Below are positions 23,559-35,000 of a stretch of 64,000 bases of DNA, one piece after another. Position 1 is the first letter of the stretch; each line of letters begins with the position of its first letter. Made by a program: the position numbers and the translations under genes. This DNA is from Petrolisthes cinctipes (taxonomy: Eukaryota; Arthropoda; Malacostraca; Decapoda; Porcellanidae), in assembly GCA_033782935.1 (NCBI GenBank), contig JAWQEG010000495.1, positions 211,001-275,000 on the forward strand. Reading direction: 5' to 3'. The notes under the pieces were generated by a model. That model made no database searches, was not told the origin of the DNA, and saw only the letters and a program-made list of their open reading frames with translations.

Positions 23559-24049
23559 TCTTTTAGGCAGACGAGGTTGAAGGAAATGGCTTGTTCTGCA
23601 TTTATGAGTTTTTTATTTATATTTTCAACCTCGGGACTGAAGCTTCGAGATGTTGGTTGGTTCACATGTTTGTTTATACACGTCATAATAATCATGATCA
23701 ATATAGCCGAACAATATTCTATCAGTTACTTCACAATCTATTCTAAATTACCTTGGTATATAAATAATGGATTATGATTTATGATGGATCCCATTTTACC
23801 CAAAGTTAAGGCATATTTATCAACACATATTGATATTGACTTGGTAACCGTCCACTATCAGCCAGTCAGTCAGGTGGTTTCTTATTTCAGTCTGGCAGCT
23901 GTACTCCCCGTCCCCTCCCCTTTCTCCCTCCATCAGTCCCTCCTAACGCCTCCCCCTCCCCAGTACTCTCACCCTCTCCCCAATAACTCGCCGGGTAGAA
24001 ACAATCGTGGATGTTCTTGTCTGGGTGATGGTGGTGTTTCCCTTCCATT

Positions 24050-24890
24050 AGCTCTGGACTGGACTTCACCGATATGCTCCACTCTGCTGCTTTCAACTCT
24101 GTCCCTGTACCCAGGGTGGCTGACTTTATTCTCTGTGAATACTAGCCATCAACCACAGGGCTAGAAAAAAAAATTGTTGTAGGATCTGGTCACTTTCTAG
24201 TGGATTTGACGAGATCTGTCTACATGGATTAAAAATCCATGTGATGTGTACTGCAACCGGAGGCTCCTTTCTTTCTCCACTGCTGTGTGGACCGTCAGCA
24301 CACGGGGGTGCATTATCCCTTTGCATGCAGCAGTGTAAACTCCTTCCCCTGTATGGTACCTTCAGGGCTGGTCTCATGGAAGGCCCCACTTGTAGCTCTT
24401 GTGGTAACGTGGACGTGGTCCCACATCACTGGCTGAGGGATCAATCTTCCTGGGGGTTGGAGGCCCCAAGTCTCCCTGGTCCAGTAAGCTCTGGTCCCAT
24501 TTCCCTGCGATGTGCTTCGGTAGCCCAGGCATATACAGTAGGGCCAGCCCCTCCTTTATTATAATTTGATTTTTCACTGCAACCAGAGTGTACCTGGGGT
24601 CTGTGGGGCAGGAGGCCATTCTGTCCAGGGACAACAACAACAACAACAACTCTGTCCCTAAAAATTCTGGCCACTTTCCCAAACGCCTTCCCATGTGGGC
24701 GTCGATGGGAATGAGTGGGCTGATGCCCTGGCTAAGGCTGTGGCATCCAGTGTTCAGCCTCCTGCCAGGCATCAACCCGTACCTGCTGTAGACCTCCGGC
24801 CCTACATAGATGTTGCCGTTCGTTGATGCTTGCAGGCCAGATGGGACGCTGTCTGGGCTAACAAGCTGATGGCATGTTCCTTGATACATC
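24050..24890 (+). pseudogene. Scrambled LINE-B fragments including an RNase H C-terminus
   Basis: 24050-24125 matches the LINE-B sequence at 4615-4675 ('ATGCTCCACTCTGCTGCT'). 24640-24860 reads 'HVGVDGNEWADALAKAVAS' in one frame, the C-terminal RNase H signature of an I-superfamily LINE. The intervening segment is unassigned, with an AAC microsatellite at 24635. It is non-functional. Confidence 0.6.
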
Positions 24891-24929
24891 ACATAAATCC
24901 TTCTTTAAGAACAAACCAAACTCATAACA

Positions 24930-25145
24930 ACAAAAACACTGTTAAGGACACTCAGCAAAAGGCTTCACCTCAAAAGATGTAGGGTTGATGTTAATGCGAT
25001 CTGGGATATGAGAGCCATAGAATGCGAAGATGATCATATTTTTACTGCTGTTCATCTTTGTTTCTCGTTGGACACTATCAGGGCACATAACAAGAATGTC
25101 TTCTTCTAAGAATTCATACAGGTCCTCATTGTAAACACGCCCTTT
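24930..25145 (-). pseudogene. LINE-B ORF1 fragment (minus); empty site for a family T MITE
   Basis: Reverse complement of the gag region around 2630-2830 (the SEEDILVMCPDS-like and KPF-like segments). The sequence 'GTTGATGTTAATGCGATCT' at 24985-25003 is the uninterrupted form of the site occupied by a MITE at 26826. Confidence 0.75.
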
Positions 25146-25306
25146 GCTACAATTATTATTGATTGATTAACACTGCACAGAAAACATGTCGTTTTCCATG
25201 ACTTAAACACTCTTCGTTTGTTCTTCAAAACTGTCATCCATCAACTCTGAAATACTGGTAGGTTATTTCAGTGCAGGAAAACGATCATCATAATAAACTA
25301 CATTAA

Positions 25307-25467
25307 TTAAGGTGATAATTCTTTTTTGGTACATGGGAGTGCCATGATTCCTCCAAAGTATGCTAGGAAACAGGACCAGAAGAGCAAAAATAATAGTGTT
25401 CTGCTGCTTGCAATAGTTTGGAGGATTCGGTTGCTCCAGATTTACCAACACAGAACTTCCCCCTTAA
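25307..25467. mobile_element. Family T MITE (TTAA TSD)
   Basis: 161 bp from 'TTAAGGTGATAATTC' to 'ACTTCCCCCTTAA'. It is an imperfect palindrome with internal 'CCTCCAAAGTATGC' and its mirror 'TAGTTTGGAGGAT'. Confidence 0.85.
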
Positions 25468-25778
25468 GTTAAGAAACCTTTATACTTTGTTAAGCCACAA
25501 AAAACTCGTTTGTGTTTGTGGACCCTAGATTTTTCTGAGTGATTTTCATTATTCTATCAATGTAAAATCTAGTAATAATGTAAGTGCATGAAAGTAAAGT
25601 TATCAATGTAATTTAATATTATACCAGCCAAAAAATAATGACTGGAGGAAAATCATCTGCTTGTATGACACCAGCTCTCAGACCAGACTAAAATAAAATG
25701 TCCTCCTCTAAAATTTTTGCTTACATTTTAAGCCCTAAAATGGATAAAATAATAACCATTTTTTTTAGTATATTCAGA

Positions 25779-26039
25779 ATGATGCTGTCAGAAGGAGTAC
25801 ACAGTCATCCTAAATACAAGAGTCAGATTGTTTCTCGCCTGGCATTGCTCTTAACAGTATTCCAACTGTTAATAGCCCAATCCCACATCACCCAAGCCAA
25901 CGATGCTGCCTTGGCTACTCTGGTGAAGAGTGTGGTGACCCATGAACTGAGTGACTGTCTGCTGGTAGTGATGTGGGATGCTGCAATGAAAGGCTCCAGT
26001 GTGGTAGCCATTGTCACTACCTTCCCTAACGTTAAGCAG
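25779..26039 (+). CDS. IR exon 1: start, signal peptide, N-terminus
   Basis: Starts at tandem ATGs (25779, 25782). The hydrophobic segment 'LALLLTVFQLLIAQSH' fits a signal peptide. It then reads 'ALATLVKSVVTHELSDCLLV...TTFPNVKQ' before donor GTAACT, phase 0. An acceptor-like TATTCAG at 25772-25778 directly before the ATG means this could instead be a second exon with an upstream 5' UTR exon. Confidence 0.7.
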
Positions 26040-29000
26040 GTAACTAATTGGTTTACCATTACATTAGCAAGGTTATTTATCATTATGAGTAGATTTTGCA
26101 ATAAATATAAATTCCTACCATGCCTCTCAAGACATATTTAAATTGGTCATGTTCTACTAGTAGTTTGATGACATCTACTATATTAATTTCAGACCCTAAT
26201 GAGGCATCGTTTTTCGCAGATATCTTCTAAACAAACAGATGGATCAATATGACATATTGGCACAGTTTATTTGACACACACTCCTAATATATGTCACTAC
26301 TGTGTACCGCCAAGTGGGTTTAATTAAGGGGAGGTTCTCTTGTTGGTGAATTGGAAGGTTTGTGATTCCTCCAAACTGTGCCACGAAACACATCCATTAT
26401 TAGTACAGTTGGACACATGAATGGGTGGTACAGCCCAAGTGAAAGATGGTCAATTTCTGCCAATATCAAGTTCCTTAGTGCCAAATAGGAGACATCAGGG
26501 GCAGAAGTCAGTATTGAGGATGGTAATAAAAAACAAGTACCTGATAATAGACACTGGTTACTCAAATGGGACAAGTATCTTTCACCTGGGCTGTACCACC
26601 CATTCATGTGTCCAACTGTACCATTGGGGGCATCTCTAAACTATGCCACGAAACACATCCATTATTAGTACAGCTGGACACAGGAATATCAAGAGCAGTA
26701 CAATACTAAACTGTGAACGGTTTGCACAGTTCTTCCTCACATGACCAAACTCATAACAACACAAACATTGTAAAGGAAGCTCAACAAAAAAGCTTCACCT
26801 CTAAAGAGTTACGGTAGGGTTGATGTTAAGGTGGTAATTCGTTTTTGTTACATTGGAGTGTCTTGATTCCTCCAAAGTATGCCAGGAAACAAGACCAGGT
26901 GAGCAAAAATAATGGTGTTCTGTTGCTTGGAATAGTTTGGAGGATTCAGTTGCTCCAAATTTACCAACATTGAATTCCCTCCTTAATGCGATCTGGGATA
27001 TGCGAGCCATAGAAAGTGAGGATGATCACAATTTTACTGCCTTTCATATTTGTTGCTGGTTGGACACTATCAAGTCACATAGCAAGACTGAGTGTCAGTC
27101 AGAGAGTTACTGCTTTTACTGCAGGGATGCTCACCCCCTACGTTCTCGTCAATGTAAGATGTACAGTACCTCCTCGAGCAGGATATCCTTCACTTGGCTA
27201 ACACACAATTCATCAGCATTGGTAGTGCCAGACAACAACTCTACTACAGGGGACAGAAGGATGGTGGTGTGAAGACATACGCCTCCTCCCTTCGACCTCA
27301 TCATTCCAAGTCGACAACATCTAAATCGGTTGCAGCATCCTCTCAACTCTCTCAAGAAACAGCTGCTTCTTACTCTGGTGAGAACGTTTCTACGGTTTCA
27401 CTACATAATAGTTTCTCTGTCTTGGAAACTGTATCAGACATTGGGGAGGAGCCTTCTTCTTTGCTATACTTTCCCTCACTCTTGTAGGTTAGATAGAATA
27501 GCAAAATCAATCAGCCTCGTAAGGACCAGTAGGTGTGTTGCTGTTTGAATGTCCTTTGTATTCCTTTGTCTTCATTGTGGTGACCCTTCAACTGATGACA
27601 ATTCTCACTACTTTCTCAGGCTTTAACTAAAGGTGTCCATATTGTGGGTTATTGAATTTTACACATGACAGCTATTTTTTTATAGTACACAACACTTGCC
27701 TACAATAACATACACATAACTAGTAGGGAATTACATAACCGTTGATAGTAGGTACCCAAGTCCTGTTATCGTAAACGTACAATCGAAGTCAATAATAATC
27801 ATCCACATATGGGTAACTCAGACAATATAATTATTATCTAATATTTTCACGTTCACATTATAATGTAATCGTTTTAAGTAGTGCGTAGCTGCTTGTTGTA
27901 AATTAATAGACGGTACTTACCCTATTTATTGGAAAGTTAATCAGCTAAGAAACAGAGGGAAACTGTCAAACTCTTACCCGAGTTACCCCTATATGGATGA
28001 TTATTATTGACCCCGACTGTACACGCGCAGTAGACAACAACGACAGAGTTACATTCACGACTAGACAGAACGAGGTACACAAACTATACATGTTACTATT
28101 ACATGGTTACTCTGCCTATATATCCTGTGTTTCCGTGCTTAATATACGTCAGAAAGAACATATGTGTTTTACAGAACCTTATGCTATACATTAACAACCC
28201 ACATGGCAGTGAAGTAGTGGCGTAAAGTGCGAGTGAAATTCAGTGATAATCGTGTGAGACTCCCTCAGGACGCCATTAAGGGGAGATTAAGTCCTCTACC
28301 AAGTGACTCACTGTATTTTACCGGGATTAACACTGCTTCTTCCACTATTCTGTGAGTGTTTATAGTGCCTACAGTGATCTACAGTTGTGCAGTGATAAGT
28401 GACAGTGTTCAGTGCCTTAATACAGTGCCATTAATAACCATACTTCATGTGTTTGATTATGTTCTCGTGTGTACAGTCAAACGAGCATACATTCTCATAC
28501 AAGCAAGACAGAGAGAGAGAGCGTGGTGCATCCTCTCCCTCTCATTATTGTTGGGTAACTAAGGAGACTTAGGAGAGGGTCGGGTCACTCGGATTCTCGG
28601 AGCAGTGTTGCCACTTTTGCCACAAGGAATTCCCACGTATTTATATAAATTTTTCCACAGATTCCAACACACAAGATATTCACGGGGTCCCACAAATTTC
28701 CCCCACAAGATGTTTTAAAAAATGAATATGTTTTCCTTTCAACTTACCGAGGTATGTGAAGACTACAGGCATCCAGCAGACAACATCTACTTCTTTATTA
28801 GTCTTCCTCTAGGGTTACCAATTCGCCCGCTTCATTTGTGGTTGTGTCCTTTGCATTGAAGTTCTTTATCATTTCACTTGTAGGTTCAAAGTTCACACAT
28901 GTTCGTGACTGAAGCTTGAGTCCATACTTTATCTGCAACACAGTTCTTCCACACTCCGAACATTCAAGCTGTTTCTAAGCTTTAAATTGAGTGTACTACA

Positions 29001-32000
29001 TTCATTTGAGAGAAGATTCTTTCGACCGAAGCAGCCTGCCACATTTTGTTCTGTGCAACTTTAATGCCTTTAAGACATGCAGATTTTTTTGTCCAACTGA
29101 GGCAATAATTCCCCTAGAGGCCTAGATGATCAATGGAAAGGTTTGAGGAGTGAGTCCCTGAACGCGACACGACTTCATTTTACAGTGATGTTGTGTTATT
29201 GTTACGATCGTAGCAAAAAAGAAATTTTGTGTTGGTAATTCTGGAGTAACTGAATCCTCCAAACTATTCCAAGCAACAAAACGCCATTATTTTTGCTCTT
29301 CTGGTCCTGTTTCCTGGCATACTTTGGAGGAATCAAGGAGCTCCAATGTAACAAAAGCGAATTACCCCCTTAACTTTCAGATTTCACGACTAACATATGG
29401 AGACTCCTACTGTTGTAGAGAAAATGTTGAGTGGGTAGTGCAGATGTACTAGAAATATGCTACGAACATGATCATGTGTGTGCTGATTCCGAATATGTAT
29501 TTAGTTTTGCTGTGCAACGCATTGTTTTAGCATGATACTAAAATATACAGACATATACACTCTGTTTTAGAGAGAAAAGTTGAAGTTTTGACAAAAATAC
29601 ATATCATATTTCCAGATCATATATAATGTGTGTAATTTCGCCTTAGGTGGTTGAAGTTGGTGGTTGGGCTGACTCAGGGTTGGAGGGTGTGGTTTGGAAC
29701 TGGGGTGGATTGTGTCGAGCCTATATCCTCCTTCTTGCCGACCCAACCCCTCTTCTCCATCAAGCATCTAAAGCCCCTCACGACCACTGGGACTACAGAG
29801 GCCGATGGGTGATAGTAGGACTGAAGAGAGATCATCTGGAAGCACTCTCTCTTACCACCAAGGGCAGGAAGACAAATCATCTCGTTGGTATCGTCAAGGT
29901 GAGTGTATGTTAGCTGGTGACTTCATGGTAAATAGGCATTAGGATAAATAAATGTTTTTGTTTTGCTGCGTGGATGAGACCCAGTGAGGACGCAAACCAA
30001 GTTTATCAATGTCACGCAAGATTACATTTTTAATACGGAATTATATAAGCACGGTAGGTACAGCCACAATCAAATATCCACCGACACTTTCCTTCTATCG
30101 TGTAAATATCTTGGTAATAAAGAACAACACGTGCATGATTTTGCAGCACCTCATAATAATAATAATTGAGGGGGTTGAGTTGACGTAAGGTGTTGTTGTA
30201 TGATTATATTTTGATATGATACTGATTTATTTGCACGATGGAAGGAAAGTGTCGGTGGTTATCTTATTGTGGCTGTACTTCACAGTATATCGATCTCTAA
30301 TCGGTGCATGCCACAATATTGTTGGCAACAAGTTGGCCTTTTACTTCGCTACCCATTATTGGATGGGTAAAGATCAGGTATCATTGTGGGCAGGGCCATC
30401 ACTATCTATATCATCTTCACGATTGGGCAAATCAGACGTCTATTTGTTTGAGACCTAGGTATAGTCCCAACGTACACTTGAAGCTGTTCTATTTGAAATG
30501 CTCTTAGTTTTTTACGATATCGGTATCATTAATCTAATATCTGCATCTGAATTAAGCACACTAGAGTATAGCTTTAAAAAAATCTGGGGAAGCTCTTACC
30601 CCTCACAGCACAAACTGATGTGCTTGGTCAGCCTATTCAGTGGTTTTATCAATGTAACTCTTTTGTACATTAACATGGTTCAGGGCTGGCACCATCTAAA
30701 TGGAAAGATGAATGTCCTTATGTTTATTGTTGACCAGGGAGGAAAGAGAGGGTGAAAATGTTCTCTGCTGTAGACAGAAACATAAACTTCGCCAGTGGGA
30801 GGACTTGGGCTACTCTGACCCAAACTTAATGGTATACAACTAGAATATTACCACACTGGATGATTATGTGAAAGTCTACACCGAACATCAAACTAAGTAA
30901 CTTAAAAATATTTAAATAGAATTACCTGTACGGGCAACAATTGTCACTATGCATTCGAAATTTGGAAAAATTTATTGATTGATTGATTGATCGATTGTTA
31001 TCAAACTAAAACAGTCATTGGAGACTATAAACCTTTGCCAAGGTTGAGGATCAACTACTCTGAAAGGGTTAGTCTCCCTCAAATCTCGTCACCAGCATCA
31101 GTGTGGAGGACTGCGAGTGACGAGAATTCTCGACAATGCAGTTTTAATTATGCACCGCATAACATGGGTGTCTCGGGTGATAACACTTATTTTGGGTTTG
31201 TAGGGAGTAGCCATAGTCCAACCAACCACTTCCTGACAGTGTTAAACTATTGTGGCTGTAACAGTGAGGGTGAAAGAATGTTTTTCCAGAGCTCCATTGT
31301 TTCCTGTAATTACCATATACATACTTAAAAGCGACAGTGACATAACATTTCATATTGTTGTGTTGAAAAACGTGATTCTGACATGTTTTATAACGAAACC
31401 AGTGTGAAAACGTACTTTGATATGTAAATACAGTGTAAAAGTGAATTTTGAGTTGCTGTCATTGTGAGGTGGCTACCCATCCTACAGATGTCCATTTAGT
31501 CTTCACAAGTACATGAGGAAACAGCTAAAGGTTTGTACTCCAATATCCTGTATCATTAATTTATGTAGCGTGAGTGGCTATTAGCCGTAAAATGTGTTGT
31601 TTACATTAGTGACCACGAGTGCGGGAGAAAGGCCCGCAAGACAGAGCTGCCATGGTAGATAGACCCGTGGCTAAGTGGTTAAAGAGGTTAACAAGTGGAT
31701 TAACTACTTTAAAGCTGTTGGTGTTAGTGCAGTGGGATTAAGTTAAGGTTAACACTGTCTTTTGTGTATATGTTTAGGTGATACACCAGGGTACTCATCT
31801 GACTGGTTGGGGTCAGATACTCATTAGATAAGCCACAATGTGTTCTGAGTTTCGACGGAGAACAACTGTAAGAATAAATTACTGTAATTCCTTATGGTTA
31901 ACTCTTCATTTCCAGTACTGTGTTGGTCAAAGAAATGTGAACTGAGAAAAATACAACTGATCTGTGACATCCTGTATAACTGTATACCTAGATTCAACAC

Positions 32001-35000
32001 AGGGCAAGAAAACCGCCAGGCAGCTGAGGTGACGTTACAATATATTAATTAGTAATACATTTTTTTCTGACACTAGCTAACGCTATATTTTCGTTTACCA
32101 GACAGAGGATGACAGCGGGCGTTACGAGGTGCTCCATAACCTCCTATACAACCACCGAATTCTGGAACGTGTCTTGTCGTACCAGAGCCACTCAGTTCGA
32201 TACAGCAGCAAGATCTACCCTGATATTCACATCACTGATGGTTCTCCCTCCAAGAATAATAATTCTCTGAGACATAAGGTGATGGGTCACTACAGCCCAC
32301 CACACAACATCACCTCAGTCAATCAGCAGAGTACGGTGTTCCCGGAGAAGACAAGAGACTTGAAGGGTACCATTATATCGGTGAGTTCATATGGAACTTA
32401 AAATGTTATATTTATTTTGTAATAATTTAGCCTCTGGCTATCACAGTGGTAGAGTGTGCGGCTGCAGTTTCTGTGGTCTAGCGTTCGGTATATATATACG
32501 AGAAAAGTAGCTCTTCGTCAACTGGATCTCTTTTTGGTACAGAGGACCACATGCTAGTTATCTAATGTTGATAATTATATATAATGAATATATTCAATAC
32601 CATATATGTAATTAATGTGTGTATTATTGATAATTACTTTTTTATCAAGACATAGTGGAAACTATTATCATATCAATCATAGTCTTAGAAACACTAACAC
32701 TCATCATCCCACACTGCTGTACAGTTGGCCAAGAAAAGACTGCAACCAAATTTGGTGGTGCGTGGAAATATCTGGCAACTGCTGCAAAGTAAACACTGGT
32801 ATTTTATCAATGGATCACTCAGAACTTACAACCTTTGTAAAGATGAATGTAATTAGCTGAAGCCAATAACATCCATCCATACAAAGGTTATAGGTTCTGA
32901 GTGATCTATTGATAAAATACCAGTGTTTACTTTGGAGCAGCTGCCAGATATTACCACACACCACCAAATTTGGTTGCAGTCTTTTCTTGGGCAACTGTAC
33001 GTATATTACACATAGACAGGAAATTTTATGTGCCATCACAGCACCACAAAAACAGCAAAAAGCGTGAATTGGTCCAATACAAGGAAACACATTAAAGCTC
33101 CTGACACTGACTTACTTGCACCATGAGAGGAAACACATTAAAGCTCCTGACACTGACTTACTTGCACCATGAGTAATGACTGCATTTATTCTATATTGAT
33201 GCATCACGAGTTTCTTTGTAGTAGTGAAGGGTTTGTGCTAATTAACCCCCAGAGTCCGGGCAGCGGGATTTCCCGCTCGGTCGACAGAGGCCGGGCAGCG
33301 GGAAATCCCGCTCTGTCGACAGAGTCCGGGCAGCGGGAAATCCCGCTTTTGGTAATTTATGGGGAAAAACGCCAAATTTGTCGGGATTTTTTTTGATCTG
33401 GCTATACTTCACCACCAGACCTTTTCATCCCCACATTCAATCAGTGTGTGCTTGACCGTGACAATGGCTGGTCGTAGTGAAGAAAATACGGGCTCGTTCG
33501 ATTCGGTGCATCCTACCGCGCTGCCAGGCGCACCCGCTCCTGTAACCTCCACTCCGCGGGTGCAACCAGCTAGATTGCGTCATGCACCTGCAAGGTTGTC
33601 AGATTCTGCAATAGGGCGGGAATTGGAGAATCTGGCAGACCTTTCATATGGGAGTGACGACCTGGACAGCTACTCTGATACTGAATGGCAAGCTGACGAA
33701 TCAACTGAGGAAGATGTCTGTGTAGCGGTGACTTCCATCACAGCTCTTCCCTCAACTTCAGCCTTGCATGATGTGTCAGAGGTTACAGCCCCTGTTGCAA
33801 TTCCGTCCACCAGTGGGGTGGGAGGTAGTTTGGGAGACACTCTCTTGTCTCCCATTCCTACAACATCTGGCGTGGGAGGCAGGAAGAGGTCTACTCCTGC
33901 TTCAACCTCCAAACCTCGCTACGTCTCCACTCCCATGGGCAAGAGGCCGAGGAGGAGGTTAGATTTTTCGTCTTCCTCTTCCTCGTCGGACGAGGATGCG
34001 TCGCAAATAGTGGTGGTAAGAGGGAGGAGAGTAGGAGTAAGAGGGAAGGGTAAAGGAAGGGGGAAGAGGACAAAGGCAGCTTATCTCTCCCCTACAGTTG
34101 ACCCTGATAGCCCGCCCCCCCGTGACCTGACGCCACCTCCCCCACCACCACACTCTCCCTCTCCTCTCGTGCCTGACGACTCACTCTCGCCTGCCCCTGG
34201 TACCGCTGCACCACCACCACCACAACAACAACGACAGCAACGCGGCGCACCTCGTCATAGACCCGCTGATCCCTATGTGTGGACGGATTGCGATGAATTT
34301 GCGCCTGATATACCTGCCTTTGACGACAGTCATTCAGGTATACAGGCCGCATTTCCCTGTCGTCAGAGGTCATCAATATTAGATTATTTCACTGCCTTTT
34401 TTGATATAATATTGATGACTTACATGATGCAGGAGATAAACACCTTCAAACAACTCTCTGTGCAACTCAGCAATAGACCAGGCAGGGAACATAGTAAGAT
34501 GTTGCAATGGGCTGACGTCGATATTGCTGAGTTGTATGTGTGGTTAGCTTTGACCATGATGATGCCTCATGTCAAGAAACATCGCCTCAAGGACTTCTGG
34601 AGCACACACGCCCTGATATCCACACCTGCGTTCGGGAAATACATGTCCAGGGACAGGTATAGGGACATTTTGTCCTACCTGCACTTCGCCCCCAACATGG
34701 GTCCACACCCGAACGACAGGCTGTGGAAAATTAGGCCAGTAATGTCTATCCTCCAGGAGAAAATACGAGCATTTTTTCGACCATTCCAGAAAGTGGTTAT
34801 CGACGAGTCTCTGGTGCTGTTCAGGGGAAGACTGTCCTTCATCCAGTACATCCCGTCAAAGAGGCATAGATTTGGCATCAAATTCTATGTCATCTGCGAC
34901 TGTAAGACTGGCTATGTGTTGGATTTTATACTCTATTCAGGTACGGATGTGGATGTCCCGGCCGACGACCCTCTTGGCTTCAGCGGGAGTGTTGTCAAGG

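Noticed and set aside
24126..24892. Several 80-170 codon frames on both strands
   Set aside because: Only fragments of LINE-B (EN side and RNase H tail) are recognisable. The frames themselves have no consistent domain.
30216..30507. Short frames in IR intron 2
   Set aside because: Partly family D MITE, with no similarity to IR or other proteins.
34092..34376. Minus-strand frames inside the piggyBac transposase
   Set aside because: Shadows of the 782-codon transposase, caused by its Pro/Gln/Ser-rich low-complexity region.
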